DNA of 64,000 nucleotides, taken from positions 56,182-120,181 of the IMG/VR virus record IMGVR_UViG_3300035670_012166, one strand, 5' to 3'. Below are positions 18,444 through 27,464 of this stretch, in pieces (position 1 is the first letter of the stretch; every line of letters starts with the position of its first letter). The position numbers and the translations under genes are program-made. The notes under the pieces were generated by a model. That model was not told the origin of the DNA. It made no database searches and worked only from the letters and a program-made list of their open reading frames with translations. This stretch comes from a virus.

Positions 18444-19165
18444 TAGAAATCTTCGTTCTTTTCGTCGATTGATATTTGTGATTGTAAATCAAATAACTCT
18501 TCTTTGCTAACTTTTCCAACACAAGCTATGCCATCTACTTTGTAAACATAAAAATTCATATCAGATATTTCTGAGAATATAGCAGCATCGTGGCTAACCA
18601 ACATAACTTGCAAATCTAACTCTTTAATAAACTTATCTAAAAAAATAAGCAATCTTTTCATATTTTCTTTGGATACGGATGCTAAAGCTTCGTCAATTAC
18701 ATAGATACCATCATAGTTATTGTAAGTACCAAATGCTATTCTGAGAATGAGGCTAACAATTTCCATTAGCCCTCCACCATTAGAACCTCTGATTGGTCTT
18801 TTTACTCTGACTCCATCAATTGTTTTTTCAATAGATGGTTGAATTGTGTACAGTCCAGTATTTTCACTATCTTTAGAGCTTATTTCTTTTAGGTCAAAGC
18901 TAAAAGTGTAATCAGGGTCATAAATTTGTTGCACTGCAGGAGTCATAACTTCTTCAATTTTTGCAAGTGCAGCAAGCCTAGTGTCAGAGGCACGTTTGAG
19001 TAAAAATAGTTGAGCTTTCTTAGTATCATCTTTTAATACTAATAATTCTTTTAAAGAAGATTCTTGCTCATCTAACAATGTTTGCAAGGTGTTCTTTTCG
19101 GCTTCTTGTCCAATAAGAACTCTTTCTACTTTGTTTAATTGACTCTTGATATCTGATATTTCCAA
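18443..19165 (-). CDS. sbcC: SbcC/Rad50-like ATPase, C-terminal half
   Basis: A 240-residue protein with only the C-terminal ATPase lobe of Rad50. Residues 1-75 are a short coiled coil; then come the ABC signature-like GSNGGG (127-132) followed by LMEIVSLILRIAF, Walker B GIYVIDEALASV (153-164) with D-loop, and the H-loop LVSHD (H192). The start is a TTG preceded by AAGGAG at good spacing, directly after the stop of the small coiled-coil gene. It must pair with the N-lobe encoded at 20398-21525 to form one ATPase head that controls SbcD. Confidence 0.85.
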   Translation of the reverse strand: MEISDIKSQLNKVERVLIGQEAEKNTLQTLLDEQESSLKELLVLKDDTKKAQLFLLKRASDTRLAALAKIEEVMTPAVQQIYDPDYTFSFDLKEISSKDSENTGLYTIQPSIEKTIDGVRVKRPIRGSNGGGLMEIVSLILRIAFGTYNNYDGIYVIDEALASVSKENMKRLLIFLDKFIKELDLQVMLVSHDAAIFSEISDMNFYVYKVDGIACVGKVSKEELFDLQSQISIDEKNEDF

Positions 19166-19167
19166 GA

Positions 19168-19422
19168 TCAGTCTCCTTGGAGTACTTTCAGTTTAGTTTC
19201 AATTTCAGACAATTTAGTTTCTAGATTATTGTGCTTTTGTTCTATCAAGGCGCTCAAATCTTTTGGCTTACAATTGTAAACTTCTGAACATTCTTTGACT
19301 GCATCTTGATATTCTTTTTTGTATTTTTCAAGATTAGATTGCAAAACCTGAACTTTACCAATTGCAGTGGATTTTTGAGATTTGTAACTTTCAATTTGTT
19401 CCCGAATTTCTTTTGCCGTCAT
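19168..19422 (-). CDS. Small coiled-coil protein between SbcD and SbcC C-half
   Basis: An 84-residue protein almost entirely coiled coil (MTAKEIREQIESYKSQ onward), with one Cys. The ATG at 19422 has GAGG upstream and overlaps the end of sbcD by 31 nt. Its reading frame differs from the following SbcC half, so it is not simply cut off by a stop codon. It may supply part of the returning arm of the Rad50 coil, since the C-half coil is much shorter than the N-half coil. That is inference. Confidence 0.65.
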   Translation of the reverse strand: MTAKEIREQIESYKSQKSTAIGKVQVLQSNLEKYKKEYQDAVKECSEVYNCKPKDLSALIEQKHNNLETKLSEIETKLKVLQGD

Positions 19423-20401
19423 TTGTATTAACCTCTCTAACAGCTTCAATAGCTATTTTTGTAATAGACTCTGATAATTCATTGTCAGTAGCCATTTGTT
19501 TTAAGACCTGTATTTTATCATCTAAAGAAGTGAATTGCCAAGAGTGAATTCTGATACTAGCAATTTTTGATTTAAATTCAGCAATTTCAGCCTTCTGTGA
19601 TTTTGCAATATTGATTTCTTCCAATTTAAAAACTTCTTCAGATTTCTTAGCACATTTTAAAAATATGTACTCTTCATTTAAGATATCGCCATCAAGAGTA
19701 TAGTCTACAATTAAAATTTGAATATCTTTGTTAAGGTTATCTTTGGAAGCACTATATCTACTAATTGCTCCAGGATTGATAAATCTTTTACCATCAGATC
19801 TAGTCTGTTCCATTGCGTGATGAATATGTCCAGAAATAACTAAAGAAGTATTAGGATGTAATGGAACATTTTCAAAAAGATATGTGTATTCTTGAAATCT
19901 GTCTAATTTTGTTGAAATAGAAGCGTGACATATCCAAATGATTGCAGATGAAGAAGTGAGTAAACCATTTTGGATTTCTCTGTCTAAATTAGGGGTGTAA
20001 TGAGCAAATGACATACCTAAAGAAGGTTCGTATGATGTATATTGCAAAACACCAGCAGAGATCAAGGTACCAAGAGCAGTTTTTTCAAGTTTTGAAGAAC
20101 TATCTAAATCATGATTGCCAACACAAACATAAATAGGAAATGACCAGGGTTTACCATTTGGTTCACCTTTTAATATTTCTAATGTTTGATTTCTTAGTAA
20201 TGGGCCAACTTCATAAACCTCAAATAAATCACCTAATAAAATAACAGCATCAAGTTGACGTTCTTCAGCAATCATCAAACTTTCAGTTAATTTAGCTTTG
20301 ATTGCTTCACAATAGTTGTCTAATCTGTTTTTAGGTTGCTTATCAGATAAATGAACATCTCCAACAATCATTACAGATTTCTTCTTAACTAAATTATTCA
20401 T
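19391..20401 (-). CDS. sbcD: SbcD/Mre11-type nuclease
   Basis: A 336-residue metallophosphoesterase with all phosphodiesterase motifs in order: GDVHLSD (14-20), LLGDLFE (56-61), GNHD (95-98), ICHAS (157-161) and SGHIHH (190-195), then NPGAISR. Mre11/SbcD cuts hairpins and DNA ends together with SbcC/Rad50. The C-terminal 90 residues are helical, in the position of the Rad50-binding region. Its ATG overlaps the stop of the SbcC N-half as ATGA. It is placed between the two halves of its partner, equivalent to T4 gp47 between pieces of gp46. Confidence 0.93.
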   Translation of the reverse strand: MNNLVKKKSVMIVGDVHLSDKQPKNRLDNYCEAIKAKLTESLMIAEERQLDAVILLGDLFEVYEVGPLLRNQTLEILKGEPNGKPWSFPIYVCVGNHDLDSSSKLEKTALGTLISAGVLQYTSYEPSLGMSFAHYTPNLDREIQNGLLTSSSAIIWICHASISTKLDRFQEYTYLFENVPLHPNTSLVISGHIHHAMEQTRSDGKRFINPGAISRYSASKDNLNKDIQILIVDYTLDGDILNEEYIFLKCAKKSEEVFKLEEINIAKSQKAEIAEFKSKIASIRIHSWQFTSLDDKIQVLKQMATDNELSESITKIAIEAVREVNTNDGKRNSGTN

Positions 20402-21525
20402 AGTTCATTTCCACATTCAGAACAAAATTCAAAATTTTCTTCAAGATACAATTCGAGCTCTTTGATGCTATTTTCCAAATCAGTAATTTGTTTTTCAGTA
20501 TTTTCAATTAATAGTTCAGTGTCAGACACATTACGATTAGTTTCTTGAATACTTTTATCTAGAATTTTCATTTCACCATACTCAACATAAATATCTTGAC
20601 ATTCATCTATCAATGAACCAATATCACCATTAGAAATGTTTTCGTAATAGTCTATTTCAGATTGAACATTTTTAATTTTATTCTTTACATTTGATAAGTT
20701 TTCAAGAAGAATCAATCCACCTTCCATATCTGTAAAATGATTTTCTAAATCAACGATATGATCATCAAAAAATGTGATTATAGTATTTTCTTGTTCTATT
20801 TGATTATGACAGTCAATAGATTTTTCTTTAATTTTTCTCAACTTTGCTTGAATAGTTGATATGGAATTTATATCTTCTTGAATCAAGTCATAGTCAGTAA
20901 TTAAATTTTTTAGAATTTCAAGCTTGGATATTTTTTCATCTAAATTTTCATAAGGCTCTAGCTTGTCTTTTGTCTTTGCAATTTCTTCATTGACTTTCTT
21001 AATTTCAACTGATGTTTTATTGTTTTGAGTATTTAAATATGAAGCTGCATCTTCAAGGTCATCAATTCCTAATAACTTAGAAATTTCTTTATGAAGAGAT
21101 TCATCGCTTACATTTACAAGAAAAAGTTTGTCTTCTTGAGTTGCAAATGGAAGATAACTATTGGATGTTTTAGGAATATTTCCAATAAAATCTTTAACCT
21201 CTTTTGGAAATGCCTTACCAAATTTGGAATAAACTTCTACTGCTTTACCTTCATATTGAATTTCAATCTCATTCACTTCACCTTTAGTTCTTAAGTAATA
21301 ATCCCCATTAGCATAAGTGATTGAAACACTTGAATTTTTGCATCCATCTCTAATATCTGGCTTTCTAAAAATATCAAAGTAAGCCATAATTAATGCACGT
21401 ACTTGAGCTGATTTGCCACTATCAGAGCTGCCCGTAAATAAATTTAGATTCGGGTGTAATTCTAGTGTAGTATCTTTGTGATTTTGAAAGTCTTGAAGTC
21501 GTATTTTGCTTATTTTTCTACTCAT
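20398..21525 (-). CDS. sbcC: SbcC/Rad50-like ATPase, N-terminal half with zinc hook
   Basis: A 375-residue protein holding the N-lobe of Rad50. The P-loop is FTGSSDSGKSAQVRAL (about 30-45), and the Q-loop region reads LPFATQEDKLF (about 125-135). Residues about 155-365 are coiled coil. The chain ends in a CSEC zinc-hook motif (368-371) followed by only four residues. A normal Rad50 continues from the hook back down the coil to the second ATPase lobe; here that part is encoded separately at 18443-19165. The start overlaps the previous gene as ATGA. Confidence 0.88.
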   Translation of the reverse strand: MSRKISKIRLQDFQNHKDTTLELHPNLNLFTGSSDSGKSAQVRALIMAYFDIFRKPDIRDGCKNSSVSITYANGDYYLRTKGEVNEIEIQYEGKAVEVYSKFGKAFPKEVKDFIGNIPKTSNSYLPFATQEDKLFLVNVSDESLHKEISKLLGIDDLEDAASYLNTQNNKTSVEIKKVNEEIAKTKDKLEPYENLDEKISKLEILKNLITDYDLIQEDINSISTIQAKLRKIKEKSIDCHNQIEQENTIITFFDDHIVDLENHFTDMEGGLILLENLSNVKNKIKNVQSEIDYYENISNGDIGSLIDECQDIYVEYGEMKILDKSIQETNRNVSDTELLIENTEKQITDLENSIKELELYLEENFEFCSECGNEL

Positions 21526-22007
21526 CTCAGAAGCATTGTACTCATAATATCTGGAAAATGCAAGTCAACAAATTCAGTTCTTGCTCTCATAATTGAATCA
21601 GATATGGCTGATTTTTCTGGGATAAGCACTTTGTATAATTCTGCCTTTTTAATCTTTATTGGATTATTTGTCATTGAGCAGCATTTTTCAGTTTTGCCAT
21701 TGTGAATCTTATTGCAACTAAGACAAATAAATTCTGTAGATTTAAAATATGGAATAAAGAAATTGACAGATATTTCTAAATCAAGTTTTCTAAATTTTAT
21801 AAATGTGGAATTGTTAAAGTCCCTGTAGTTTTCGCACATTTTTCTATATGAATTATTTTTGTTTTCAACAAATAATGTGTTTGGAATCTTGATTTCATAT
21901 TCATTTGTGAAAACAAATTTTGTATCAGATAATATACCTGGACTTGCCAAACAGCATAGGATTTCATTGTTGAATTGAGAAAATCTATATAGTGCTGGTT
22001 TTGTCAT
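21522..22007 (-). CDS. Hypothetical zinc-motif protein
   Basis: A 161-residue protein with a probable zinc site, CLSCNKIH ... EKCC, in the middle (about 95-110). It is the first gene of the minus-strand SbcCD-to-RecA block and starts only 10 nt from the divergent small gene at 22018. No function recognised. Confidence 0.65.
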   Translation of the reverse strand: MTKPALYRFSQFNNEILCCLASPGILSDTKFVFTNEYEIKIPNTLFVENKNNSYRKMCENYRDFNNSTFIKFRKLDLEISVNFFIPYFKSTEFICLSCNKIHNGKTEKCCSMTNNPIKIKKAELYKVLIPEKSAISDSIMRARTEFVDLHFPDIMSTMLLR

Positions 22008-22017
22008 AGGAGGAATT

Positions 22018-22215
22018 GTGAAAATAAATATTGATCGTGATATGCTACTTACAGAATTATACGATTTAAGAGCAATATTGACAGAAGCAGCATTAGAATC
22101 AGATGAAGCAGCTAAAGGTAAAATTAAAGTAGATCAAATTATCACTTTAATAATGAATTCGCCACAATCAGAAAATAATTCTTCTTACCCAAAGCCGAAA
22201 TTGAGGAGGGGATAA
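22018..22215 (+). CDS. Hypothetical small protein
   Basis: A 65-residue helical protein with a GTG start, supported by a full AGGAGG ribosome site 5 nt upstream. That site overlaps the start codon region of the divergent gene. It is translationally coupled (TAATG) to the next gene. No recognised motif. Confidence 0.65.
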   Translation: MKINIDRDMLLTELYDLRAILTEAALESDEAAKGKIKVDQIITLIMNSPQSENNSSYPKPKLRRG

Positions 22216-22445
22216 TGACACAAGCAAGATTAGAAGAAATTTTATCGCAAGAAGTAATTTCAAATGAAAACATAGCAGAAATTACTGGCGATATGTTTAT
22301 ATCTTTTAGCAAACATTTTAAAGAGATGAAAAATCAAATAAATTTCCTTTGTGAAGAGATAGATAATTTGAAAAAAGAAATCCAAGTATTAGAGAATAAA
22401 TCTAATCTTGGATTTGGAGTTATCTTGGAAGATGAAGAGGATTAG
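22215..22445 (+). CDS. Hypothetical small coiled-coil protein
   Basis: A 76-residue protein with a coiled-coil region (about 35-65) and acidic end EDEED. Its last codons form half of a terminator stem shared with the convergent gene. Function unknown. Confidence 0.65.
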   Translation: MTQARLEEILSQEVISNENIAEITGDMFISFSKHFKEMKNQINFLCEEIDNLKKEIQVLENKSNLGFGVILEDEED

Positions 22446-22456
22446 CCCTCTTCATC
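22431..22456. terminator. Bidirectional terminator inside convergent coding ends
   Basis: A stem GATGAAGAGG / CCTCTTCATC with a 6-nt loop followed by TTTTTCTT. It encodes the C-termini of both convergent proteins. Confidence 0.75.
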
Positions 22457-22996
22457 TTTTTCTTCAAAATTTACAATAAATTGCTGGTCTGTTTCATAAC
22501 TAGCAAAAACATTTGAAGATACTTTATATACATCAGTACTTCCAGTGTAAGGACAAGTAATCAGATAATCTTCGTAATCTTCCATCTTGTCTTCTAATGT
22601 ATTATATTTTTGCTTGATAATTGTTGATACTTTTCCCTTGAGCATTCTATTGCGAGATTTCTTTTCAGCAGACGTTCCAGCTGTTGTGTCAAAATCTTCA
22701 GAAATTACACCAAGACTTCTTTCGCCTTCTTCAGTAAGGTCTTCATCATCAAAATCATCAAGAAGATCAATGTCATCTATTGGAACTTCTACTTGAATCA
22801 TTTTTCCGTTTAATTCAACTGTAATAGTGTGTGTTTGAAAATTGTGAGCACTACCACTAATTTCTTCAATCTCTAGTTGAGCTGCTAAAGTTTGTGATTC
22901 TGCTGTTTCTTGATCAACAATAATTCCCGCTACATTAGATCTTGATCTATTATTTTCATATGATGATTCTTTACTGTCATTAAATTTATCTGCCAT
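22442..22996 (-). CDS. Hypothetical acidic protein
   Basis: A 184-residue, highly acidic protein with an AAGGA ribosome site. Residues about 55-75 look like two beta strands (HTITVELNGKMIQVEVPI), followed by an Asp/Glu-rich stretch and a C-terminal part with CPYTGS and YKVSSNVFASYE. It is monocistronic and flanked by a shared terminator. Transcriptional or inhibitor function is possible but not shown. Confidence 0.65.
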   Translation of the reverse strand: MADKFNDSKESSYENNRSRSNVAGIIVDQETAESQTLAAQLEIEEISGSAHNFQTHTITVELNGKMIQVEVPIDDIDLLDDFDDEDLTEEGERSLGVISEDFDTTAGTSAEKKSRNRMLKGKVSTIIKQKYNTLEDKMEDYEDYLITCPYTGSTDVYKVSSNVFASYETDQQFIVNFEEKDEEG

Positions 22997-23090
22997 TGCC
23001 TAGTCCTTTATAATAATTATACCTATGGTTTAAAGGGCTTTAAAGTTCTTAAAAAGAAAAGTAATCATATCTCTTATTTGGATCTTATTT

Positions 23091-25634
23091 ATGTTCAATT
23101 TAAAAAAGTACGTTCTGTCTGCTGATTTATCTAAAAAAGTTTCTCCCGCAGAAATTCCTGGTGAAACAATTCAAGAAAAAGCTGCTTACATTGCTGAGTA
23201 TTTAGATAAAGAAATTGGAGACAAGTTAAGCTCTGGTGAAATTTCAATTGACACTGCTTACAAGTTATTAGCAGAAACAAAAGTATCTGGAGTTCCTGAA
23301 CAATTTTCTTTTTTAGAAAAATATAGATCCAATATTGCAAATTTAGTTAGTGCAGCATCTGGGATAAAATCTGAACTTGGATCAACAGGTTTATCTAATG
23401 AGCAAATTTCTTCAATCATCATAAGCAAATTACTGAGCCGTGTTCAAGAAGTGTTCATTCCAGAATTGATAGAGCTCAACAGAACTGGAAAAAGAACTAG
23501 TGATGAAGCTGCACAAGTATTGTCAAAACTTCCAACCTATCAAGATCAAGATAAAATTATGTCTATCAAGGCTTGGATATCTCGTGAAATACAAAGAGAA
23601 ATTCAAGATGTTATCAATGAATATAAAGACATAGAAAAAAGAGCATTAGAAATTCCAGATTTTGATAAAGATGATCTTGTGATAATGCTCACACACACAC
23701 CTATTGAAGCTCTTAAGATTATTTTTCCTGAAAGAAAAAAAACTGGTACACCTATAGGTCCAAGTAAATTTACTGATCCTACAATTATAAAACAAGTTGA
23801 ATATATAAACGAAGAAATTCAAAAGTTATCAAAAAAGGTTTCTATAAAAGGCGAAACTGGTTGGACAAAAGTTTTAGCTTTGTCTTCTAAAATGTCAGAA
23901 GAAGAATTATCAAAGTGGAAAGATTTGGTGCAACATCCAATAGAATTCAATCTTTATAAAATTCTTAAAAATGCTGGTTTAGTTTCTGCTGGTATGAATG
24001 CTAGTATGACTGAAATCCCTGTAAAATTGAAAAACAATGGCTTCAGAGACACAGAATTAAGAAGTAGATATCAAGCTATATTTTTCCCTGATATAGATCC
24101 ATCTACTAACAAACCTTTCCTTTCAGACTCCGAACAAAGATATTTGCTGGAAAAATTTGGGCATACTGATCCGAGAAGAATTGAATATGGCGTTGATCAA
24201 AGAACTGATTTTATAAAAAGATCTCAAAGTAGATTAAAATCTAAATATGCCAAAGATAGATTGTATGAATTTATCCAAGAAGGCTATGATGGACCAGGAT
24301 TGATGCAGGTAATTATGTCTAACAATTTACCTTTGGATCAAGCAGGTTTAGCAATTAGATATTATTACAAATCAGTGTGCAAGGGTGACAGAAATAAATT
24401 TTTAGGTGACTTAAAAGAGATTGGTTTAGAAGAACATTATTCAACCTTATCTCAATTAGGTAATCCTGTTGATAAAAATTACGAAGATCTTAGATTGACA
24501 ACAGACTCAACCAGTGAAGCAGAAATTATTCGTATCTTAAGAGAAGAATTTGGAATTGATGCAGTTCCGTTCAAGGTGTTAGTTCCTATTCCTGTTGATT
24601 GTCCTACAAATGCTAATAACTTTGATGTTGACTTTATGATGCACGTTGATGTTTTGGATTATATAGATCCTGAGACATTTATGCCTGTGGTCAAACCAAA
24701 GATTATGTTTGTAGCAGAATATTATGGATTTAAAAGTGATTCTACAAGAGAAATTGTGGATAGAGGTAAACCTTGGGTAGATCCTGATGGCAATGTTTAC
24801 ACTACACCATCAAGGCTAAATAAAAGAACAGGCGAAATGATGACTTTTCAGCCTATTTTGCCTGGTAATACTGTAACTGAAGGTGAAGTATATAATCTTA
24901 AAACATTGTGGAAAAAAAGAACATATGACACTATTGCTCATTTGTTTGGAACTGATGCATTAGGATTTGATGTAAAGGACACCAAAGCTCCATATATTAC
25001 AATTGCTAGAAAATTAGATGAAAAAGATATCATTTATACTTTCTCAGGATGTGGATCAGAACCAGATATTTGCAAAGCTAAAAAAATGATTGATGCAAGT
25101 TTGGATTTTGAAAGAAAAGCACAATTAGGCGATATAAATTATCAAAAGGGTCAAGTAAATAACGAAAAACAAAAGTGCTTAAGAGTGGTAGATACAGCAT
25201 TATTTAGTTACAAATTACAAAATGTCTTAAAACAAGTGAGACAAGAATTTGTTGGTAAATCTGGATTTGATAGAAAAACTTTAGCTGCTCATCATTATTA
25301 TGTTCTTTCTATAAGAGAAGAAATACAAAAATCCCTTAAGATTTTATCAAGTATCAATGCTTCAAGTGCTACAAAAAAAGCAGCTCAAGAAAGAATTGAA
25401 GTAAACCTAAAAGATTTATCAAGTTTAGAAAATTCTCCATTATTGCCATTCAAGCAAAGATTAGAAGAAGTGATGCAAGAAAATAAACACGCTTCAATTA
25501 TTGCTCAATTTGAAGACTTGAAAGATGCAATTCAAACAGGAAAAATTTCACCTACATTATTAGAATTGAGAAATTATCTTTTAGAAATAGATGAGGGTGT
25601 TTTTGGATTTGTTCCAGATCCAGAAAACGTTTAA
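23091..25634 (+). CDS. Large protein of unknown function, first gene of plus-strand block
   Basis: An 847-residue mostly helical protein. The N-terminus MFNLKKYVLSADLSKK is followed by long helices. Residues about 490-560 contain FDVDFMMHVDVLDY ... IMFVAEYYGF, which loosely resembles the acid pattern of a PD-(D/E)XK or Vsr-like nuclease fold; this is weak. The last 150 residues are coiled coil. It is followed 1 nt later by two probable structural paralogues, so it may be a virion protein. No family is confidently recognised. Confidence 0.75.
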   Translation: MFNLKKYVLSADLSKKVSPAEIPGETIQEKAAYIAEYLDKEIGDKLSSGEISIDTAYKLLAETKVSGVPEQFSFLEKYRSNIANLVSAASGIKSELGSTGLSNEQISSIIISKLLSRVQEVFIPELIELNRTGKRTSDEAAQVLSKLPTYQDQDKIMSIKAWISREIQREIQDVINEYKDIEKRALEIPDFDKDDLVIMLTHTPIEALKIIFPERKKTGTPIGPSKFTDPTIIKQVEYINEEIQKLSKKVSIKGETGWTKVLALSSKMSEEELSKWKDLVQHPIEFNLYKILKNAGLVSAGMNASMTEIPVKLKNNGFRDTELRSRYQAIFFPDIDPSTNKPFLSDSEQRYLLEKFGHTDPRRIEYGVDQRTDFIKRSQSRLKSKYAKDRLYEFIQEGYDGPGLMQVIMSNNLPLDQAGLAIRYYYKSVCKGDRNKFLGDLKEIGLEEHYSTLSQLGNPVDKNYEDLRLTTDSTSEAEIIRILREEFGIDAVPFKVLVPIPVDCPTNANNFDVDFMMHVDVLDYIDPETFMPVVKPKIMFVAEYYGFKSDSTREIVDRGKPWVDPDGNVYTTPSRLNKRTGEMMTFQPILPGNTVTEGEVYNLKTLWKKRTYDTIAHLFGTDALGFDVKDTKAPYITIARKLDEKDIIYTFSGCGSEPDICKAKKMIDASLDFERKAQLGDINYQKGQVNNEKQKCLRVVDTALFSYKLQNVLKQVRQEFVGKSGFDRKTLAAHHYYVLSIREEIQKSLKILSSINASSATKKAAQERIEVNLKDLSSLENSPLLPFKQRLEEVMQENKHASIIAQFEDLKDAIQTGKISPTLLELRNYLLEIDEGVFGFVPDPENV

Positions 25635-25635
25635 A

Positions 25636-26508
25636 ATGGCAATATACACATCAGATCACATAGGTAAATGGTATTGGCTTAAATATGATAATAACATTGT
25701 TTTAGCTGAAACATTTACCTCTGATTTAACTAGATCTGTTACTAATAAAAAATTAATTCAAGGTGATGCTGGAGTTCACGTAATGGGTGTTAATGGAAAA
25801 ACCCTTACAAGTACATTGACATCAAATGTATTACTTCAAATTCCTCAAGCTCAATATAATCTTAATGGCCCAGTTCCTACATCCATAATTCCTCCATTTA
25901 ATCCGGGTTACAAAGATGTTTTGGATTTATTGATATCTGATTTTAATCTGATCAGATCATTTTTATATAATCCAAACAATTGGTATATGACACCAAGAAA
26001 TTTATTAACATCTGCTTCTATCCAAATATCTGACACAATTAATTGCACCCTAAACTATAATTGTTTCTATGATCAAATGTTTCAACAAATTGCATTTGCA
26101 GATTATTTCCCTAAAAATTTTGATTTTTTAGCAAGATTAGCAAAGAATTATGATTGTAGATTTTATGCTACAGAAAATTCAGACCAAATGCTTAAAGTTT
26201 TATCTGGTAGCATAAATATTAATGTAACGTACACAAAACTTTACATAGCAAATACAGAATCAGAATATCCACTTTATTCTCCACAAGGTTATGAAGTTTC
26301 TGGATCTATTACAGTACCAGCAAAAAATTGGAATATCTTACGTGATTTATATAATTCAAAAGTAGTTTCATTTACAAACTTCTCTCTTTTGATAGGTACA
26401 AGATATTTAAGGCTTGGTCAATTTTTAATTGAAGATAAGATTAATTTTAATTTAAATCCAGATATGACTACGGCTGATATTTCATTCAAGGGCTACGGTA
26501 GATTATAA
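25636..26508 (+). CDS. Probable virion structural protein A (paralogue of next gene)
   Basis: A 290-residue beta-rich protein starting MAIYTSDHIGKWYW. It shares its plan with the next gene: an N-terminal segment ending in LIQGD (FIQGD in the paralogue), a middle region with PPFNPGYKDVLDLLI, and a C-terminal segment RYLRLGQFLIEDKINF ... ADISFKGYGR that matches RYIDFGNYLTLPRIEL ... ARISFNTFVR. Such tandem beta-rich paralogues are typical of tail tube or baseplate proteins. The exact role is unknown. Confidence 0.6.
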   Translation: MAIYTSDHIGKWYWLKYDNNIVLAETFTSDLTRSVTNKKLIQGDAGVHVMGVNGKTLTSTLTSNVLLQIPQAQYNLNGPVPTSIIPPFNPGYKDVLDLLISDFNLIRSFLYNPNNWYMTPRNLLTSASIQISDTINCTLNYNCFYDQMFQQIAFADYFPKNFDFLARLAKNYDCRFYATENSDQMLKVLSGSININVTYTKLYIANTESEYPLYSPQGYEVSGSITVPAKNWNILRDLYNSKVVSFTNFSLLIGTRYLRLGQFLIEDKINFNLNPDMTTADISFKGYGRL

Positions 26509-27446
26509 TGCCAATCTTATCCACAGAAGTTATATCAAATTATTATTGCATCTCACTCAATAATAAAACTTATATTCTTGATTCTTGGAATGAAAATTTA
26601 CAACAAGATGTTACAGATAAATCTTTCATTCAAGGTGATATTGCAAACAGAATCGTTGATATAAATAATCCATTACATCAAGCTACGATGTCTGGTCCTA
26701 TTTTGCTTTTGAAAGATTTAGATGCAGAATTAAAAGTAGTAGATAATTCTTTCATAAATGTTGCTGATGCTAATAAAAATTTACCACCATATGGTATTTA
26801 TGATATTTTTGATTTGATTATTGAAAATTTAGGTATTGTTTCTAGACCAATAACAGAAGTAACAGATTTACCATATTTTATAGACAGTGGAACGATAGCT
26901 CTTAATTTTTCTGATGTAAATTCTACTGTAACATTAACTAGCATTTATCCACAAGGTTTTGAAAGAACTCAAATATTAGGAAACACCAAATCAACTGCAA
27001 GTAAGAATTTTCAAGAAAGTCGAATATTAGGAAGAACTGTAAAATTCTGGGATTTCAGATTTAGAATTTTTGGTGATTTTTATGCACTTACTCAAGCCAC
27101 AATCAATATTAGAGTAACTAGTGATAAGAAAACTAACATTGGAAACAATTATTATGATGGTAATACTAATCCAGATTTTATTATTACTGGATATTCTATT
27201 TCTGGTGATGCAATAATCACTATTCCGCCATCTCAATTTGAAAACTTTAGATTATATCAAGCTCCAGGAAGCTTTAATGTTTTTCAAAATGCTATAGGTA
27301 TTGGATTAATTGATTCATACAGAGGGCATAGATATATTGATTTTGGTAACTATCTAACATTACCAAGAATAGAATTAGATATGAGAACAAATCAATCTAT
27401 TAGTGCCAGAATCAGTTTCAACACATTTGTACGCAGATCATATTAG
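26508..27446 (+). CDS. Probable virion structural protein B (paralogue of previous gene)
   Basis: A 312-residue protein overlapping the previous stop by one base (TAATG). It shows the same order of motifs (FIQGD; YGIYDIFDLII; RYIDFGNYL; SARISFN). Beta-rich and low in Cys, it suits a tail or baseplate subunit. No direct homology to a named phage protein can be claimed from sight. Confidence 0.6.
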   Translation: MPILSTEVISNYYCISLNNKTYILDSWNENLQQDVTDKSFIQGDIANRIVDINNPLHQATMSGPILLLKDLDAELKVVDNSFINVADANKNLPPYGIYDIFDLIIENLGIVSRPITEVTDLPYFIDSGTIALNFSDVNSTVTLTSIYPQGFERTQILGNTKSTASKNFQESRILGRTVKFWDFRFRIFGDFYALTQATINIRVTSDKKTNIGNNYYDGNTNPDFIITGYSISGDAIITIPPSQFENFRLYQAPGSFNVFQNAIGIGLIDSYRGHRYIDFGNYLTLPRIELDMRTNQSISARISFNTFVRRSY

Positions 27447-27452
27447 CAACTG

Positions 27453-27464
27453 TACAAATATTTT
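27453..27464 (+). promoter_or_regulatory. Predicted leaderless promoter of the 27465 gene
   Basis: TGTACAAA box (TACAAA 27453-27458) 6 nt before the ATG at 27465; no Shine-Dalgarno sequence. Confidence 0.4.

Noticed and set aside
19163-19170. Frameshift error joining the small coiled coil to the SbcC C-half
   Set aside because: The C-half has its own AAGGAG site and TTG start at correct spacing, and coding quality is good on both sides, so separate genes fit better. Relatives would settle it.
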